Below, piece after piece: positions 1-8,028 of a stretch of DNA of 24,604 nucleotides. The stretch is from positions 1 through 24,604 of the forward strand of contig CAIUAO010000068.1 of assembly GCA_903897155.1 (NCBI GenBank). Reading direction: 5' to 3'. This DNA comes from an uncultured Actinomycetes bacterium (GTDB lineage Bacteria; Actinomycetota; Actinomycetes; Nanopelagicales; Nanopelagicaceae). The notes under the pieces are model-generated. The model had not been told where the DNA came from. It saw only the letters and a list, made by a program, of their open reading frames with translations, and ran no database searches. A program made the translations under genes and the position numbers. Each line of letters begins with the position of its first letter. The stretch's first letter is position 1.

Positions 1-941
1 CTCCAGTCGTATTTTCATCACAGGTGATTGGCAGTGAAACAGATGCGAAGAAAGCTGCTCTTAAATCAGGAGAAGTCCTACTTTTAGAAAACGTGCGCTT
101 TGAAGCATCTGAAACAAGTAAGGATGATGGCGACCGTAAGGATCTGGCCGAAAAACTAACTAGAACTATGGATTATTTTGTAAGTGACGGATTTGGCGCA
201 GTTCACCGCAAACATGCATCCGTCTATGATGTTGCAAAAATTCTTCCACATGCTGCAGGTTTTCTTGTAGCCGCTGAAATTGATGTGTTGCGTAAACTGA
301 CCGTGAATCCTGAGCGTCCGTATGGAGTCGCCCTAGGTGGTTCAAAAGTCTCAGACAAAATCGGCGTCATTAAGAATCTCCTTGGCAAAGTCAATGTTTT
401 AGCTATTGGCGGGGGAATGCTTTTCACATTCCTTGCTGCCCAAGGTCATGAGATTGGTAAGTCTCTTGTTGAGAAAGATCTTATTGATGACGTAAAAAAG
501 CTTTTAGAGGAAGCAAAGAAGTTAGGAGTTCAAATTTTGTTACCTAGCGATATCGTCGTGGCACCTACTTTTGCAATCGATGCGACTCCAACTCTTGTAC
601 AGGCAGATGCAATTCCTGCTGATCAAATGGGTCTAGATATCGGGCCAGAGAGCGCCGCCGCATTCGCAGCCGCACTTGTCCAATGCAAAACAGTTTTCTG
701 GAATGGACCTATGGGCGTCTTTGAATTTCCAAACTTCGCACATGGGACAAAAACTGTTGCGCAGGCGCTAACAGAAGTTTCTGGTATTTCCGTAGTTGGT
801 GGGGGAGATTCAGCTGCTGCTGTAAGAAAACTTGGTTTTAACGATAGCCAATTCGGTTATATTTCTACTGGTGGCGGTGCGTCACTTGAATATCTAGAAG
901 GAAAATCCCTACCCGGAATTGAGGTCCTGGAAAATGCGTAA
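1..941 (+). CDS. pgk: Phosphoglycerate kinase, 5'-truncated by window edge
   Basis: Makes ATP and 3-phosphoglycerate from 1,3-bisphosphoglycerate in cytoplasmic glycolysis. The open frame runs to the window edge (first full codon at base 3), so roughly the first 90 residues of a ~400-residue enzyme are missing. Family signatures are visible: LLENVRF (bases 81-101), a version of the FVNDAFGAAHRAHAS block reading FVSDGFGAVHRKHAS, GGSKVSDKIGVI, the nucleotide-site block FWNGPMGVFE and the C-terminal GGGDSAAAV. The stop codon overlaps the tpiA start by eight bases, so the two are co-translated. Identification is secure; the true start is outside the window. Confidence 0.97.
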   Translation, partial: PVVFSSQVIGSETDAKKAALKSGEVLLLENVRFEASETSKDDGDRKDLAEKLTRTMDYFVSDGFGAVHRKHASVYDVAKILPHAAGFLVAAEIDVLRKLTVNPERPYGVALGGSKVSDKIGVIKNLLGKVNVLAIGGGMLFTFLAAQGHEIGKSLVEKDLIDDVKKLLEEAKKLGVQILLPSDIVVAPTFAIDATPTLVQADAIPADQMGLDIGPESAAAFAAALVQCKTVFWNGPMGVFEFPNFAHGTKTVAQALTEVSGISVVGGGDSAAAVRKLGFNDSQFGYISTGGGASLEYLEGKSLPGIEVLENA

Positions 942-1716
942 GCCAATAATTGCGGGCAACTGGAAGATGAATTTAAATCATCTTGAAGCAATAGCAGTTA
1001 CACAAAAACTCTCTTACTCACTAGAAGAGCGTGACTATGAAGCTGTTGAAGTGGTCATATTCCCACCCTTTACAGATATTCGCTCAGTACAAACTTTGAT
1101 CGATGGAGATCGACTTAAGCTTCAATATGGTGCACAAGATTTATCCCCTGATGCATCAGGGGCATTTACTGGAGATATCTCTGGCTCTATGCTCAATAAA
1201 CTTGGATGTTCCTATGTGCTGATCGGTCATTCAGAGCGCAGAACTATTCATAATGAAGGTGACGCACTAGTTGCTAGCAAAATAAAAGCAGCATTAGCGA
1301 ACGAGTTAATTCCAATTTTGTGTATCGGCGAGGATCTTTCTATCCGCGAGGCAGGTACTCACGTTGCTCATGTGGTTGCCCAAGTCCAAGCGGCACTCTC
1401 AGGATTTCATAAGCCAGATTTGAAGAAAATTGTCTTTGCATATGAACCTGTGTGGGCAATTGGAACAGGCAAGACTGCAACGCCTGCTGATGCTCAGGAA
1501 GTTTGTTCTGCAATTCGTTCAGCGCTTGCGACCATCGCAGGAAATGAAATTGCCGAGGAAGCTCGTGTCCTCTACGGAGGTTCAGTGAAATCTGCCAATA
1601 TTCTGGAGATTATGAATGAAGCAGATATCGATGGAGCCCTTGTTGGGGGAGCCAGCTTGGACCCTGAAGAGTTCGCTCGAATCGCCAAGTTCCACCGTGT
1701 AGTGAAGGCTTCTTAA
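934..1716 (+). CDS. tpiA: Triosephosphate isomerase
   Basis: Interconverts dihydroxyacetone phosphate and glyceraldehyde 3-phosphate. I chose ATG at 934 (260 residues) because it gives the family N-terminus MRKPIIAGNWKMN with substrate-binding Asn9 and Lys11; the frame stays open to a TTG at 919, but that would add five residues before the conserved start. Catalytic His99 lies in LIGHSERR and catalytic Glu171 in AYEPVWAIGTGK, which is followed by the flexible loop 6. The phosphate-binding YGGSVK and VGGASL blocks are present. Length is normal. It overlaps pgk by eight bases, typical of translational coupling in the glycolytic operon. Confidence 0.97.
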   Translation: MRKPIIAGNWKMNLNHLEAIAVTQKLSYSLEERDYEAVEVVIFPPFTDIRSVQTLIDGDRLKLQYGAQDLSPDASGAFTGDISGSMLNKLGCSYVLIGHSERRTIHNEGDALVASKIKAALANELIPILCIGEDLSIREAGTHVAHVVAQVQAALSGFHKPDLKKIVFAYEPVWAIGTGKTATPADAQEVCSAIRSALATIAGNEIAEEARVLYGGSVKSANILEIMNEADIDGALVGGASLDPEEFARIAKFHRVVKAS

Positions 1717-1722
1717 CCCCAT

Positions 1723-1750
1723 TTGACCCGCTATCCTTAGCGTCTAGATT
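1723..1750 (+). promoter_or_regulatory. Possible secG promoter with dyad in spacer
   Basis: TTGACC (1723-1728), a 16-base spacer and TAGATT (1745-1750) form a plausible sigma-70-like promoter before secG. The spacer contains a perfect inverted repeat CGCTA-TCCT-TAGCG (1729-1742). A second -10-like TATCCT lies at 1732-1737. The choice between them is uncertain. Confidence 0.35.
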
Positions 1751-1768
1751 TCATGAAGGAGTTTTAAC

Positions 1769-1996
1769 GTGGCTTTAGCACTTTCTATCCTCTTGGTCAT
1801 AACAAGTATCTTGATGATCTTGTTGGTTTTGCTTCACAAGGGCAAAGGAAGCGGTCTATCTGACCTTTTCGGAGGCGGAATTTCTTCCAACTATGGAGGT
1901 TCATCAGTTGTTGAGAAGAACCTTGATCGAATCACAATTGTTGTCGGAGGTCTGTGGTTTGCAGGCGTAGTAGCACTTGGTTTATATCTTAAGTAA
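1769..1996 (+). CDS. secG: Preprotein translocase subunit SecG
   Basis: Small integral membrane subunit of the SecYEG channel that stimulates SecA-driven export. The 75-residue product has two hydrophobic segments (about residues 3-23 and 55-74) joined by a Gly/Ser-rich cytoplasmic loop containing HKGKGSGLSDLFGGG, the characteristic SecG pattern. It starts with GTG at 1769, preceded by a good Shine-Dalgarno AAGGAG (1756-1761). The position after pgk-tpiA is common in actinobacteria and Firmicutes. The 52-base gap from tpiA leaves room for its own promoter. Confidence 0.93.
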   Translation: MALALSILLVITSILMILLVLLHKGKGSGLSDLFGGGISSNYGGSSVVEKNLDRITIVVGGLWFAGVVALGLYLK

Positions 1997-2049
1997 AAGT
2001 TTTATAGGTTTTGTTCTATCCATGAGTAGTAGCGAACATAGGAGTAAAG

Positions 2050-2388
2050 ATGGCCGGTAGTGCAATCCGTGGAAGTCGCGTCGGTGCGGGACCAATGGGT
2101 GAGGCAGAGCGCGGAGAAGCAATTGCTCGCTTCCGTGTTAGTTACTGGTGCGCAAATGGACACGAAACACGTCCTTCATTTGCCGAAGATGGCACCGTAG
2201 CCATTCCTAATGAGTGGGATTGCCCACGTTGTGGTTACCCAGCTGGTTTAGATAAAGATAAGCCACCAATGCCTTTGAAGAATGAGCCATACAAAACTCA
2301 CCTTGCATATGTGAAGGAGCGTCGCAGCGAAGCAGAAGCTTCAAAGATTCTTGCCGATGCCTTGTCAAAGCTACGTGGGGAAGACTAA
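2050..2388 (+). CDS. rbpA: RNA polymerase-binding protein RbpA
   Basis: Actinobacteria-specific transcription factor that binds RNA polymerase and the principal sigma factor and stabilises the open promoter complex. The 112-residue product has the family architecture: a basic N-terminal tail (residues 1-28), a zinc-type core with Cys34, His38, Cys58 and Cys61 (CANGH and CPRCG), a basic linker and a C-terminal sigma-interacting helix (NEPYKTHLAYVKERRSEAE, about 78-96). AGGAG at 2040-2044 fits the ATG at 2050. This gene is a strong taxonomic marker for Actinomycetota. Its stop overlaps the convergent pgi stop by four bases. Confidence 0.96.
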   Translation: MAGSAIRGSRVGAGPMGEAERGEAIARFRVSYWCANGHETRPSFAEDGTVAIPNEWDCPRCGYPAGLDKDKPPMPLKNEPYKTHLAYVKERRSEAEASKILADALSKLRGED

Positions 2389-2430
2389 GCCTTACTGATT
2401 AGCTCAACGAGCTGAGCAATTCCCTTTTTT
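2377..2430 (+). terminator. Possible compound terminator for the rbpA transcript, inside the 3' end of pgi
   Basis: Outer stem GGGGAA/TTCCCT (2377-2382 with 2420-2425) and inner hairpin GCTCA-ACGAGC-TGAGC (2402-2417) lead into a run of six T (2425-2430). It reads as a terminator only on the plus strand and is encoded within antisense pgi sequence. The geometry is not ideal: the inner stem is seven bases from the T run, so function depends on the outer stem. Confidence 0.35.
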
Positions 2431-3926
2431 CTGTTCTTTAAGTGAACTCTTAATACTGGGAAATCTCTACTTCCAAGAGCCTGTCCATCTCCGAGTGCCT
2501 GTGCCATGAGAAGTGTGTGAAAAGAGAAATTCTGTCCTGGTATTTCAAGGTCTTGTGTATTTTCACCAGTAATTTGTAAGAAAGCTCCATTGTGTTGGCC
2601 ACCTTTATGAAATTGACCAGTGGAGTGGAGAAATCGTGGGCCCCAACCGAATGTAACTCCGCGGTTCATCTTCTCAGCCAGTAGTGAGCGAATTTTTGTA
2701 ACATCATCATCTATTCCACGGGCCAGATAAGCCATGATTGCCACGTAATGAGAATGTGTAGAAATAAAGTTTTTGATGATTTCTTGAGCTGATATACCTT
2801 GCGCCACTGCGTAAATAGCCAGAACGTCATCCTCATATGAAGCCTGCAATGTGGGGACTTTCCCATCTTCCCACTGGGCAAGAAGCGTGCCCGTACGTTC
2901 TTTTGCTTCTGTGACATTTGGCTGATTAAAGGGATCTACTTTGAGTGCGTAACTAAGTAAGGCTGTAACCCACTCCCAAAGAATAAATTGCTCTCCTAAA
3001 GTTGCATGCACAACAATATCTGCAAAACTTGAATCAGCGAATCCAACTTTTAACCCTGATCCACCGATCTTTGCATCTGCAGATTCGATGACTATAGGTA
3101 AACGGCCGGTTTGGTTCTTTCCTGTTGATTCAGCAATAAGTTGCTCGATCCAATCTGATAGCCCAGGTACTTGTGAGCCAGAATCAAAAAATGCAACATT
3201 CTGTTCTCCTGCATCAAAAAGTGCAGCAGCAATTTGTACTGCTGGTGAGTTAGTTTCTGTGAATTTCTTACTTGCAGCGTAGGCATCATCTATGAGAACT
3301 GAGACATCAACACCGATAAGAGCTGCAGGAACAAGGCCAAATGCACTCAGTGCGCTATAGCGACCACCAACATTAGGATCAGCATTAATGACTTTAAGAT
3401 GATCCTCGCGAGATGACTTATCAAGAGGGGAACTGGGGTCAGTAACGATAACTAAATGATTAGCAGGGTTAAGGCCTGCATCGATTATGAGTTTAGTAAA
3501 TAGCGCCTTGTGAGATGCAGTCTCAATTGTTGAGCCTGATTTTGAGCCAATAACTATTACAGAACTTGCCAGATCAGATGGGATTGCCGCTCTGATCTGA
3601 TCAGGATCCGTTGTGTCTAAAACTGTTAATGATTTCTTATAAGTCTTAGCAATAACTTCTGGAGCCAACGAGGAGCCACCCATTCCAGCGAGAATGACGT
3701 TCTTATGGCCAGACTGCTTTGACCAGGCAGTGAGGGAATCTAACTGGGGGAGCAGCTCACGCGAATTTTGAGGTAGATCAATCCAGTTGAGCCTAATCCG
3801 TGCCTCTGCCTCAGCAACTTCTCCCCAAAGGGATGAATCCTTTTCGGCTAGTTCCTGAGTTATCGCATTAAGTGAAGTAAGCGTTTGTTCTTGAGCAATT
3901 TGTTTCTTAAATGAAATTTCAATCAC
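2385..3926 (-). CDS. pgi: Glucose-6-phosphate isomerase
   Basis: Interconverts glucose 6-phosphate and fructose 6-phosphate. The 513-residue product carries the SIS-fold sugar-phosphate signatures GMGGSSLAPE (81-90) and SKSGSTIET (128-136), the block DPFNQPNVTEAKERT with the active-site Lys, and a C-terminal GPRFLHSTGQFHKGGQ. It resembles the isomerase half of the transaldolase/isomerase fusion proteins known in some bacteria, but here the two are separate genes, with tal ending two bases before the pgi start. The start is GTG at 3926-3924 with no convincing Shine-Dalgarno, so translation probably depends on coupling to tal. Confidence 0.95.
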   Translation of the reverse strand: MIEISFKKQIAQEQTLTSLNAITQELAEKDSSLWGEVAEAEARIRLNWIDLPQNSRELLPQLDSLTAWSKQSGHKNVILAGMGGSSLAPEVIAKTYKKSLTVLDTTDPDQIRAAIPSDLASSVIVIGSKSGSTIETASHKALFTKLIIDAGLNPANHLVIVTDPSSPLDKSSREDHLKVINADPNVGGRYSALSAFGLVPAALIGVDVSVLIDDAYAASKKFTETNSPAVQIAAALFDAGEQNVAFFDSGSQVPGLSDWIEQLIAESTGKNQTGRLPIVIESADAKIGGSGLKVGFADSSFADIVVHATLGEQFILWEWVTALLSYALKVDPFNQPNVTEAKERTGTLLAQWEDGKVPTLQASYEDDVLAIYAVAQGISAQEIIKNFISTHSHYVAIMAYLARGIDDDVTKIRSLLAEKMNRGVTFGWGPRFLHSTGQFHKGGQHNGAFLQITGENTQDLEIPGQNFSFHTLLMAQALGDGQALGSRDFPVLRVHLKNRKKGIAQLVELISKA

Positions 3927-3928
3927 AG

Positions 3929-5017
3929 TTATGAAACCGCACTTACGTTATCAAGTAATTCCTGCCATGCATCAGCAAATTTCTTGACCCCGTCTTTTTC
4001 AAGAAATGAGACTACATCATCAAAGTCAATACCTGCTGCAGATAGCGCAGCAAATAAATCAGCTGCTACTTTAAAGTTAGAGGAGACTGTGTCACCACGA
4101 ACAACACCATGCTCTCGAACCTCATTGAGAGTTCCTTCTGGCATCGTATTGACACAATCTTTGGCAACTAGCTCGATGACGTAGCGAGTGCTTTCATACG
4201 CTTTATCTTTGACACCAGTTGATGCCCAGAGTGGGCGTTGTAATTTTGCCCCAACTGTAGATAATTTCTTCCAACGATCAGAGCCAATCACCTTGAGGAA
4301 TGCTTCATAGGCTAGATGGGCATTTGCAACAGCTATTTTGCCTCGAAGTGGAGAGTTAGGCCCCTTTGCGTCTAAACGCTTGTCAATTTCCCCGTCAATT
4401 CTGCTAACAAAGAATGATGCAACTGAGTGAATCTCACTAATTTGTTCACCTGCAGCAACTCGTCGTTCAAGTCCTCGTAGGTAGGCATCCATAACTTTCT
4501 CATATCTCTCTACTGAGAATATGAGAGTGACATTCACGCTTATGCCGTGAGCGGTCAACTCTTCTATAGCTGGCAAACCTTCCAAAGTAGCAGGAACTTT
4601 AATTAACAGATTCGGTCTGTTAACAATATTCCATAGTTCTTTTCCTTGGGTAATTGTCTTCTGTGTTTCATGAGCAAAAAATGGATCTACCTCAATACTG
4701 ACCCGACCATCAACTCCAGAAGTGCTCTTAAACACAGGCAAGAAAAGATCACAAGCATTTTTTACATCTTGGGTTGTTAACTCAGTGACAATCGCCTCTG
4801 TGTTCTTACCTACCGCCCTAAAAGCAAGAATGTCATCCTTATAAAGGGCAGAGCCTTTAATTGCTGCAGAGAAAATACTTGGGTTAGTCGTTACTCCCAC
4901 AACACTTGAGCCTTCAATCAATTTTGCCAGGGATCCACTTTGCAGACGATCACGTGAGAGGTCATCAAGCCAAATCGAGACACCTGCGTGTGAAAGATTT
5001 TGAAGATTATTAGGCAT
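3929..5017 (-). CDS. tal: Transaldolase
   Basis: Transfers a dihydroxyacetone unit between sugar phosphates in the non-oxidative pentose phosphate pathway. The 362-residue product matches the long actinobacterial form: ISIWLDDLSR-like N-terminus (VSIWLDDLSRDRL), GVTTNPSIF (41-49) and the Schiff-base Lys140 in NLLIKVPAT, then VNVTLIFS and LWASTGVKD. ATG at 5017 overlaps the TAA of tkt by one base (TAATG), so the two are translated as a coupled pair. The pgi gene follows directly. Confidence 0.96.
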   Translation of the reverse strand: MPNNLQNLSHAGVSIWLDDLSRDRLQSGSLAKLIEGSSVVGVTTNPSIFSAAIKGSALYKDDILAFRAVGKNTEAIVTELTTQDVKNACDLFLPVFKSTSGVDGRVSIEVDPFFAHETQKTITQGKELWNIVNRPNLLIKVPATLEGLPAIEELTAHGISVNVTLIFSVERYEKVMDAYLRGLERRVAAGEQISEIHSVASFFVSRIDGEIDKRLDAKGPNSPLRGKIAVANAHLAYEAFLKVIGSDRWKKLSTVGAKLQRPLWASTGVKDKAYESTRYVIELVAKDCVNTMPEGTLNEVREHGVVRGDTVSSNFKVAADLFAALSAAGIDFDDVVSFLEKDGVKKFADAWQELLDNVSAVS

Positions 5018-7071
5018 TACTTTCTAGCCTTCTTGATCGATTTCCTTGCAGCTTCAACCACTGCTTCCTTGGTAAAGCCATACTCTTTAAAGAGTGTGCC
5101 TGCACTTGCTGATGCACCAAAGTGTTGCAGGCTGATAATTTCACCAGCATCGCCAACAAAGTCGCGCCATCCTTGTCCAACCCCTGCTTCAACACTCACA
5201 CGTGCTTTTACAATTGATGGCAGCACTGACTCTTTGTATGAATCATCAGTTTCGGCGAACCACTCAAGACATGGAGCGCTAATAACCCGTGCATTAATGC
5301 CTTCTGCTTTCAAAATTTCTTGAGCTCCAACAGCAAGCTGAACTTCTGATCCAGTTGCAATTAAAAGTACATCAGGTGTTCCTTGGCAGTCCGAGAGAAC
5401 ATATGCGCCCTTTGCTACGCCCTCGGCGCTTGCAAAGACACTTCGATCAAAGACCGGAATATTTTGTCTTGACAGAGCGAAGCCTGCTGGCTTAGCCCGC
5501 CTAATAATTTCGCGCCATGCAATTGTTGTTTCATTTGCATCAGCAGGCCTGATCATTGAAAAGTTTGGAATCAGGCGCAATGAAGCAACATGCTCAACAG
5601 GTTGATGAGTTGGACCATCTTCGCCCAAGCCGATGGAATCATGTGTCCATACAAATGTTGCTGGAATGTTCATGAGGGCAGCAAGACGAACAGCACCTCG
5701 CATATAGTCACTGAATACTAAGAATGTTCCACCGAATGGCTTCGTCAATCCGTGTAGTGCAATTCCATTAAGTATTCCACCCATTGCATGCTCACGGATA
5801 CCGAAGTGAATAAGACGACCATACGGGTCAACATTTTTCATATCGCTACTTGTTGGCAAAAATGATTGTGATCCATCAATCGTTGTGTTGTTACTTCCAG
5901 CTAAGTCAGCAGAGCCACCCCAAAATTCTGGAAGCACTGTCGCAATCGCATTGATTACTTTTCCTGACGCAGCGCGGGTGGCTACATCTTTACCAGCAGG
6001 AAATTCTGGAAGCACTTTTTCCCAATCAGCAGGAAGTTCATGAGAACGCAAACGCTTGAGTAGTCCAGCTTGCTCAGGATTAGCTTCTTGCCAAGCTTTA
6101 AACCTTTCATCCCACTCTGCATGCGCCGCCTTGCCTCTTACAATTACTTCACGAGCGTGAGCAAGAGTTTGATCAGGCAGAATAAAACTTTCATTTGGAT
6201 CTAGTCCAAGTAGTGTCTTGGTTGCTGCGATTTCATCTGCCCCAAGTGCTGAGCCGTGCGCTTCTGCAGTGCCTTTTGCGTGGGGAGCAGGCCAAGCGAT
6301 AGTGCTGTTCATTCGAATTAGGATCGGAACATCATGCGTTTGCTCTGCTTCGAGCATTGCCAGCTCTAGTTTTTCGCGGTCAACATTGCCATCAGAAAGT
6401 GCTGCTACTTCGATAACTTTCCAACCATATGCACGGTAGCGTGCTGATACATCCTCGGTGAATGCGACATGTGTGTCACCTTCGATAGAAATTCGATTAT
6501 CGTCATAAATCATTTTCAAGTTACCGAGTGATTGGGTTCCGGCAAGAGAAGAAGCCTCACCACTCACCCCTTCTTGAAGATCTCCATCAGAGCAAATAAC
6601 CCACACATTGTGATCAAAAAGTGTTGTCTTTGATTGTGGGTCAAAAAGTCCTTTTTCAAAGCGCTGAGCCATTGCCATACCCACTGCAATAGAAATACCA
6701 GCACCGAGTGGCCCAGTTGTTGTTTCAACGCCAACAGTGTGACCAAATTCTGGGTGCCCAGGCGTCAAAGAGTTATGTGTACGAAATGCTTTGATGTCAT
6801 CAAGTGTGAGGCCATAGCCAGATAAGAAAAGTTGAATGTAGAGCGTTAAAGATGAGTGACCACATGAAAGCACGAATCGATCACGACCGAGCCACTGAGG
6901 ATCTGTTGGGTCGTGACGCAAGAATCGCTGGAAGAGTGTGTAGGAAGCAGGAGCAAGTGACATTGCAGTTCCAGGATGGCCATGGCCCGCTTTTTGTACT
7001 GCGTCCATAGCCAGTGCGCGGCTTATAACTACGGCTTGGTCATCTTGCGTATTCCACTGTGTGCGATTCAT
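5017..7071 (-). CDS. tkt: Transketolase
   Basis: Thiamine-diphosphate enzyme that moves two-carbon units between ketose and aldose phosphates. The 684-residue product has normal length. Visible blocks: AGHGHPGTAMSLAP (28-41) near the N-terminus, SCGHSSLTLYIQLFLSGYGL (69-88), TGPLGAGISIAVGMA (119-133), the ThDP/metal motif SDGDLQEG ... NRIS (161-195), and in the pyrimidine domain THDSIGLGEDGPTHQPVEH. It is the first gene of tkt-tal-pgi and lies 38 bases after ctaA on the same strand. Only a weak GAGAG precedes the ATG, and I found no clear promoter in the gap. Confidence 0.97.
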   Translation of the reverse strand: MNRTQWNTQDDQAVVISRALAMDAVQKAGHGHPGTAMSLAPASYTLFQRFLRHDPTDPQWLGRDRFVLSCGHSSLTLYIQLFLSGYGLTLDDIKAFRTHNSLTPGHPEFGHTVGVETTTGPLGAGISIAVGMAMAQRFEKGLFDPQSKTTLFDHNVWVICSDGDLQEGVSGEASSLAGTQSLGNLKMIYDDNRISIEGDTHVAFTEDVSARYRAYGWKVIEVAALSDGNVDREKLELAMLEAEQTHDVPILIRMNSTIAWPAPHAKGTAEAHGSALGADEIAATKTLLGLDPNESFILPDQTLAHAREVIVRGKAAHAEWDERFKAWQEANPEQAGLLKRLRSHELPADWEKVLPEFPAGKDVATRAASGKVINAIATVLPEFWGGSADLAGSNNTTIDGSQSFLPTSSDMKNVDPYGRLIHFGIREHAMGGILNGIALHGLTKPFGGTFLVFSDYMRGAVRLAALMNIPATFVWTHDSIGLGEDGPTHQPVEHVASLRLIPNFSMIRPADANETTIAWREIIRRAKPAGFALSRQNIPVFDRSVFASAEGVAKGAYVLSDCQGTPDVLLIATGSEVQLAVGAQEILKAEGINARVISAPCLEWFAETDDSYKESVLPSIVKARVSVEAGVGQGWRDFVGDAGEIISLQHFGASASAGTLFKEYGFTKEAVVEAARKSIKKARK

Positions 7072-7109
7072 GTGTATCTCTCTGTGTCGTTACGTACTTA
7101 CCTAAATGG

Positions 7110-8006
7110 TTACTTACTTATACTTTTCTTTGAAGATGAAGTCAGAGCATGTGCGCTAAAGCCTACGTTCCAGATTCCAAGCCACACCAGTGTGGCGCCG
7201 AGAAGATGAGCGGCTACTAACGCTTCAGGCAATTTGGTGAAATATTGGATATATCCAATCAAGCCTTGGCCTAAGCATATAAAGATAAAGAGCAAAACCT
7301 TTCCACCGACATAGCGGCGGTTATCAACAGATTCAGAAACTCGAATAATGAGATAGAGCCCAAAAGTCAACGCTATGAGGGCGATCACGGAGTCAGCATG
7401 CAGCCATGAAATCGTGCGAGCGCCGATGTGATACCGCTTTGCTTGGATATCTCCTGCATGTGGTCCGCTACCTGTCACAATCGTTCCTAAAGTGATAACG
7501 ACCGCTGAAAGAACTATAAGCCCACGAATCATTGATTGTGTTGTAGGCAAAACCTCAGTGCGCTTTACTGAGAGCAATCTTTGACGCAGAGATAGCGTGC
7601 CTGCGATTAGAACAATAGAGAGTAGGAAATGAGCAGAGACTGTAAAAGGATTGAGTTTGGTAAGAACTGTTATTCCGCCAAGGACTATCTGGGCAATGAT
7701 GCCAGCTATTTGAAGCAGAGCAAGATTTCTAATTACTGGCCAATCCGAGCGCGAGCGCCCTTTTCTAAAAGCAACAATGACACTTGCGATAATTGCGATA
7801 AAAAGTGCAACTGTGAGCAGGCGGTTGCCAAATTCAATCCATGAATGAAGCGTTCCTTGTGCTTGATGGGCTACAGGAGCGATGGACCCTGAGACACAAT
7901 CAGGCCATGTTGGGCATCCAAGACCAGAACCCGTGAGGCGAACAGCACCGCCAGTGACGACGATGAGGGATTGAAGCGCTACCAAGAGGGTCAGGATGAG
8001 GCTCAC
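7110..8006 (-). CDS. ctaA: Heme A synthase (COX15/CtaA family)
   Basis: Membrane enzyme that oxidises heme O to heme A for aa3-type cytochrome oxidase. The 298-residue product is very hydrophobic, consistent with eight transmembrane helices. The external-loop Cys pair (Cys31 and Cys37 in GSGLGCPTWPDC) is present, as are Glu58 in WIEFGNR and His126, His203 and His267. The position matching the first helix histidine of Bacillus CtaA (E-x-x-H-R) is Asn61; I recall the same EFGNR form in other actinobacteria, so I treat it as a lineage trait. The GTG start at 8006 is the first possible one, since an in-frame stop lies just upstream. It is divergent from sufR across 22 bases. Confidence 0.92.
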   Translation of the reverse strand: MSLILTLLVALQSLIVVTGGAVRLTGSGLGCPTWPDCVSGSIAPVAHQAQGTLHSWIEFGNRLLTVALFIAIIASVIVAFRKGRSRSDWPVIRNLALLQIAGIIAQIVLGGITVLTKLNPFTVSAHFLLSIVLIAGTLSLRQRLLSVKRTEVLPTTQSMIRGLIVLSAVVITLGTIVTGSGPHAGDIQAKRYHIGARTISWLHADSVIALIALTFGLYLIIRVSESVDNRRYVGGKVLLFIFICLGQGLIGYIQYFTKLPEALVAAHLLGATLVWLGIWNVGFSAHALTSSSKKSISK

Positions 8007-8012
8007 AGCCTT

Positions 8013-8018
8013 AGCCTA
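8013..8018 (-). promoter_or_regulatory. -10 element of a leaderless ctaA promoter
   Basis: On the minus strand TAGGCT is followed by exactly six bases (AAGGCT) and the GTG start of ctaA. This fits TANNNT with transcription beginning at the start codon. It shares T8017 and A8018 with the opposing sufR -10. No clear -35 element is visible. Confidence 0.55.
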
Positions 8019-8022
8019 GGGT
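8017..8022 (+). promoter_or_regulatory. -10 element of a leaderless sufR promoter
   Basis: TAGGGT is followed by exactly six bases (CTAGGA) and the GTG at 8029. The AGGAG that might look like a Shine-Dalgarno runs into the start codon itself and cannot serve it. The pattern fits leaderless transcription from G8029. Confidence 0.55.
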
Positions 8023-8028
8023 CTAGGA

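Noticed and set aside
919..933. TTG at 919 as the tpiA start
   Set aside because: It would add MRSWK before the conserved MRKPIIAGNWKMN and extend the overlap with pgk to 23 bases; ATG 934 is the natural start.
7091..7120. Repeated TACTTAC units between tkt and ctaA as a regulatory repeat
   Set aside because: The copies are only 7 bases, irregularly spaced, and partly coding for the CtaA C-terminus; likely chance in an AT-rich gap.
7824..7832. Asn61 in place of the first helix histidine of CtaA (EFGNR versus E-x-x-H-R), as a sign of an inactive enzyme
   Set aside because: The other histidines (126, 203, 267), Glu58 and the Cys pair are intact, and I recall EFGNR in other actinobacterial CtaA proteins, so it looks like a lineage form.
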